Source: JBFXCK01 sp050182275
GTDB taxonomy: Bacteria > Pseudomonadota > Alphaproteobacteria > SHNJ01
Reading direction: 5' to 3'
Assembly (NCBI GenBank): GCA_050182275.1
Contig: JBFXCK010000028.1
Span: 1-5,686 of the forward strand
DNA: 5,686 nucleotides
Below, in pieces: positions 3,180 to 5,686 of this stretch. Both the position numbers and the translations under genes were made by a program. The notes beneath the pieces were generated by a model that saw only the letters and a list, made by a program, of their open reading frames with translations, had not been told where the DNA came from and searched no databases. How positions within the stretch are numbered: position 1 is the first letter of the stretch; each line of letters starts with the position of its first letter.

Positions 3180-5686
3180 GGCTGTAAACGCTCCAAAATC
3201 GCGGGCACATGGACTTGATCGGTTTTGTAATTGCCGGTTACGGCATACATCACCAAATTCACGCCAAAGCGCCGTGCGGCCTCGCGTTGATTTTCACCGC
3301 CGGGAATAAGGGCGCGCGGGGCGCCTTTGGGCGCGTCCAAGGCCCAGGCGGCGGCCCAATCATTGCCGCCGATGATAACGGGCGAAACGCCATCATTATT
3401 TTCATTTTTCTTTTCCGCCACCCACAGCGTAGCGTTTTCCCAGCGGCCAGGGAAGCGATTGAGCAAATAGAAAGAGCGCAATAATACATGATCCGCCGGC
3501 AACGGCGTTAAGGGGGGAATATGCACATCTTGCAGTAAAATTCCCAAATTCGGATTTTGATCTTGGCCGTCTTTACTGTCGAATAAGATCAGGCCGCCGC
3601 GGCGCAAATAATCATCCACCTTCACGCTTGCCTCCCATGAGATGGAAATCATCGCCTCAACCACCGGCCAATAAAGCAGCGCATAGAAAGACAGGTCATC
3701 ACGCTCGATATCAACGCCAACAGGCTCGCCCAAATCAAGGGAGGTGCGGGTGCGTAAAATTGCGGTCAAGCCTTTCATGCCGGCCGCGCTTAAATTATCG
3801 ACCGCACTGTCTTGGGTGATGACATAAGCCAAATGCAAGGATTGCGCTTTGGCGTTATCCTCGATCGCATAAGCCGGGGCGCTGAACAGGACTAAGAAAA
3901 GCGTCAAAGCGCCGCTTGCCCGCCGCAGGCCGCGTTCGCGCCAGAAATTGGCGGAAAATACCTGATGGCGGTACAATAGATAAAGGCTGTCGGCGATCAG
4001 CAACAACAAGGCCAACAGCCAAAAAGCGGGCGCTAAATCAATTTCATTGGCTTGCTGATAATATTGCACCCCTATGCCCACCGGCCAATCGTCGATTAGG
4101 GAAGGCATTTCCGCATACTGGCTTACATTCAATGCGATAGCAGTTTGCGCCAGGCCATAACGCCCCGGCGGATGGCGGGGGCTAAGCGCCCATTGTTCTT
4201 GTTCGCTTAAATCAAGCGCGGTGACTTGCGGCCCGGGTTTGCTTAACGCGCCAAAGCCATCCATCACCATATGGGGGGGCAAAATATCGGCATCGGCGAT
4301 ATCGCCAAGGCCTTCGCTTAAGCCGCTTAGGCGCTGCAGGCTTTCAACAAAAAAACCCGATAGCGCTAAATTCGACCATTCGGCATTGGCGGTGGTGTGA
4401 TAAAAAACCAGCCAGCCATTTTGCAATCTGGCGCCGGAAATAAGCGGCGTACCATCTTCTAAAGTAACCCAATTGCTGGCTTCGGCAATGGCGGGCAGGA
4501 TTTGCCGCTCTACCGTTACATCGCTTGGCAAATCCAGCCCCGCCAACGGGCCATCGGGGCTGATTTGCCCAAGCTTCAGCGGCTTGCCCCAGCTTAATTC
4601 GCCGCCCAAGCTGCGGGCCGCCGGCTGCATCGGCGAGGGCGTTAGTTTATCCGGTTTATTTAAAAAACCTTCCCCGGCGAAGCGGATTAAGACGCCGCCT
4701 TTTTCCACCCATTCGCGCAAATTGCTTTGATCGGCGGCGGTTAGGGCGGCGCTGTCGGGCACGATAATTACGCTCATTTTCTTGGCGATTAATTCGGCGG
4801 GCAAGCCATTTTCAACCGAATTTTGCTGGCTTAAAGCGCGGCGTAAAAAGAAAGTGTCATCAACCAAAGGTTTTTCGGTGTCGGTATTTTTAACGCCGGC
4901 AAGGCCGATCGGGCGGCGGCGCAAGGCGGTATCCAGTAAAAAAGTTCCCCCAGCCGAGGCATGGCCAGAAATTTGCAAACGGTCAATTTTATGGCGCTGG
5001 CTTAAAGGCAAATCGATCGCCACTTCATGCCGAGTCTCGCCCGCGGCGAAAAGGGCGGGATAGCGGCCCAGCACCGCGCCATCGGCGGAAATAAGCTCGA
5101 TGAAATACTCCAGCGAGCGATCTTTTTGATTACGCGTAATCGCCGCCCGCCATATGCCCGCGGCATCCATGCGGGCTTGCAGTAAAAGCGTTTCGGAATT
5201 CCGTGGAATAAATCCGCTCACTTGATAATGGCGCGCCGCGTTTTCCAAAAGCGTTTCCCAAGCGGTGCTGGCGGTGCCGTCGCTTAGCCAAATAACGTGG
5301 CTGTTGCTGGGAAGCTTTGCTTGCTCCAATTGCAGCGAAGCCAGGCGCCGCGCTGCGGGCCAGGGTTGCGGTTTCAGGCGTTGCAGCGCCGCCATCGCAT
5401 CGCTTGTCGCCAAGGCCGGGGAAAGCGCAAGCGGGGAGCCATTCATAGGCAATGCGGTCGGCAATAAATAAACCGGTTGATTCAGGCGCTGGGTCAAATG
5501 AATCAAACGTTTAGCTTCCCGCTCAATTAAAGGCCATACCGGCGCCGCGGTCCAGCCATTATCGATTACCAAAATCGTGGGGCCTTGATCGGGAATTTCC
5601 TGGTCGGGATATAATAAGGGATGGGCGGCGGCTAGAATAATGAACAGCACGATCGAGGCACGCAGCAATAACAGCCACCAGGGCGC
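3176..5686 (-). CDS. BatA/DUF4159 domain membrane protein, N-terminus cut by the window edge
   Basis: The last 836 residues of a large membrane protein; the frame is open to the right edge. The visible sequence begins APWWLLLLRAS, a conserved part of the BatA (aerotolerance regulator N-terminal) membrane module, so some 60 or more residues are missing. The TTG at 5668 is internal, and positions below count from it. The BatA helix ends near 20. A VWA-like domain (about 31-155) keeps TILVID and VIWLSDG, but the metal site reads Asp36-Asn-Gly-Trp-Thr instead of DxSxS, so metal binding is doubtful. A GATase-1-like region (about 296-440) has VEKGGVLIRFAG without a catalytic Cys. Helices at about 545-567 and 584-601 follow, the second ending in APAYA like a signal peptide. 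DUF4159 spans about 604-825, with RTS, LLYWPV, RRGGLILFD, LLRSFYLL, GGNDWAAAWA and FGVNLVMYAVTGNYKTDQVHVPAILERL. It is upstream and translationally coupled to the 686-residue gene. MoxR and DUF58 genes are expected beyond the edge. A role in envelope maintenance is inferred from homologous operons. Confidence 0.9.
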   Translation of the reverse strand, partial: APWWLLLLRASIVLFIILAAAHPLLYPDQEIPDQGPTILVIDNGWTAAPVWPLIEREAKRLIHLTQRLNQPVYLLPTALPMNGSPLALSPALATSDAMAALQRLKPQPWPAARRLASLQLEQAKLPSNSHVIWLSDGTASTAWETLLENAARHYQVSGFIPRNSETLLLQARMDAAGIWRAAITRNQKDRSLEYFIELISADGAVLGRYPALFAAGETRHEVAIDLPLSQRHKIDRLQISGHASAGGTFLLDTALRRRPIGLAGVKNTDTEKPLVDDTFFLRRALSQQNSVENGLPAELIAKKMSVIIVPDSAALTAADQSNLREWVEKGGVLIRFAGEGFLNKPDKLTPSPMQPAARSLGGELSWGKPLKLGQISPDGPLAGLDLPSDVTVERQILPAIAEASNWVTLEDGTPLISGARLQNGWLVFYHTTANAEWSNLALSGFFVESLQRLSGLSEGLGDIADADILPPHMVMDGFGALSKPGPQVTALDLSEQEQWALSPRHPPGRYGLAQTAIALNVSQYAEMPSLIDDWPVGIGVQYYQQANEIDLAPAFWLLALLLLIADSLYLLYRHQVFSANFWRERGLRRASGALTLFLVLFSAPAYAIEDNAKAQSLHLAYVITQDSAVDNLSAAGMKGLTAILRTRTSLDLGEPVGVDIERDDLSFYALLYWPVVEAMISISWEASVKVDDYLRRGGLILFDSKDGQDQNPNLGILLQDVHIPPLTPLPADHVLLRSFYLLNRFPGRWENATLWVAEKKNENNDGVSPVIIGGNDWAAAWALDAPKGAPRALIPGGENQREAARRFGVNLVMYAVTGNYKTDQVHVPAILERLQP

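Noticed and set aside
5666..5668. TTG as the true start of the DUF4159 gene
   Set aside because: The frame continues to the window edge as APWWLL, a conserved part of the BatA membrane module, so the start lies outside the window.

Overview
The window looks like chromosomal DNA from an alphaproteobacterium of moderate GC content. The main support is the right-hand operon. It pairs a BatA/DUF4159 protein with a second VWA-like, glutamine-amidotransferase-like membrane protein, an arrangement typical of Alphaproteobacteria. The PagL-type outer-membrane enzyme at the left edge and the tRNA with an encoded CCA fit a Gram-negative host. I cannot name a genus.

Left part (1-1118), mostly rightward: the C-terminal two thirds of a PagL-like lipid A deacylase enters from the left edge (1-405). 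A complete tRNA-Arg(CCU) follows at 450-526. From the tRNA 3' end to about 657 lies a cluster of short imperfect hairpins that share a core sequence and appear to be four degenerate copies of one repeat. Next come a small leftward Xre/Cro-type regulator (675-890), an AT-rich divergent intergenic region with two 14-bp direct repeats 23 bp apart, and a short rightward ORF (989-1114) encoding a predicted single-pass membrane peptide. That ORF ends four bases from the stop codon of the opposing operon.

Right part (1119-5686), leftward: two long, translationally coupled genes fill more than three quarters of the window. The upstream gene (3176-5686) enters from the right edge without its N-terminus. 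It has a BatA-type membrane segment, a degenerate VWA-like domain, a GATase-1-like fold, two further membrane segments and a C-terminal DUF4159 domain. The downstream gene (1119-3179) overlaps it by ATGA. It has two N-terminal membrane helices, a VWA-like domain with a DxSxS metal-site motif, a GATase-1-like domain without a visible catalytic cysteine, and a C-terminal membrane helix. In related bacteria these two genes follow moxR (AAA+ ATPase) and a DUF58 gene, and the operon supports cell-envelope integrity and morphology. Those two partners would lie beyond the right edge.

I see no CRISPR array, transposase, phage gene or complete defence system. The least explained parts are the hairpin cluster attached to the tRNA, the regulator with twin repeats and its divergent micro-ORF, and the biochemical role of the paired VWA/GATase-like membrane proteins.
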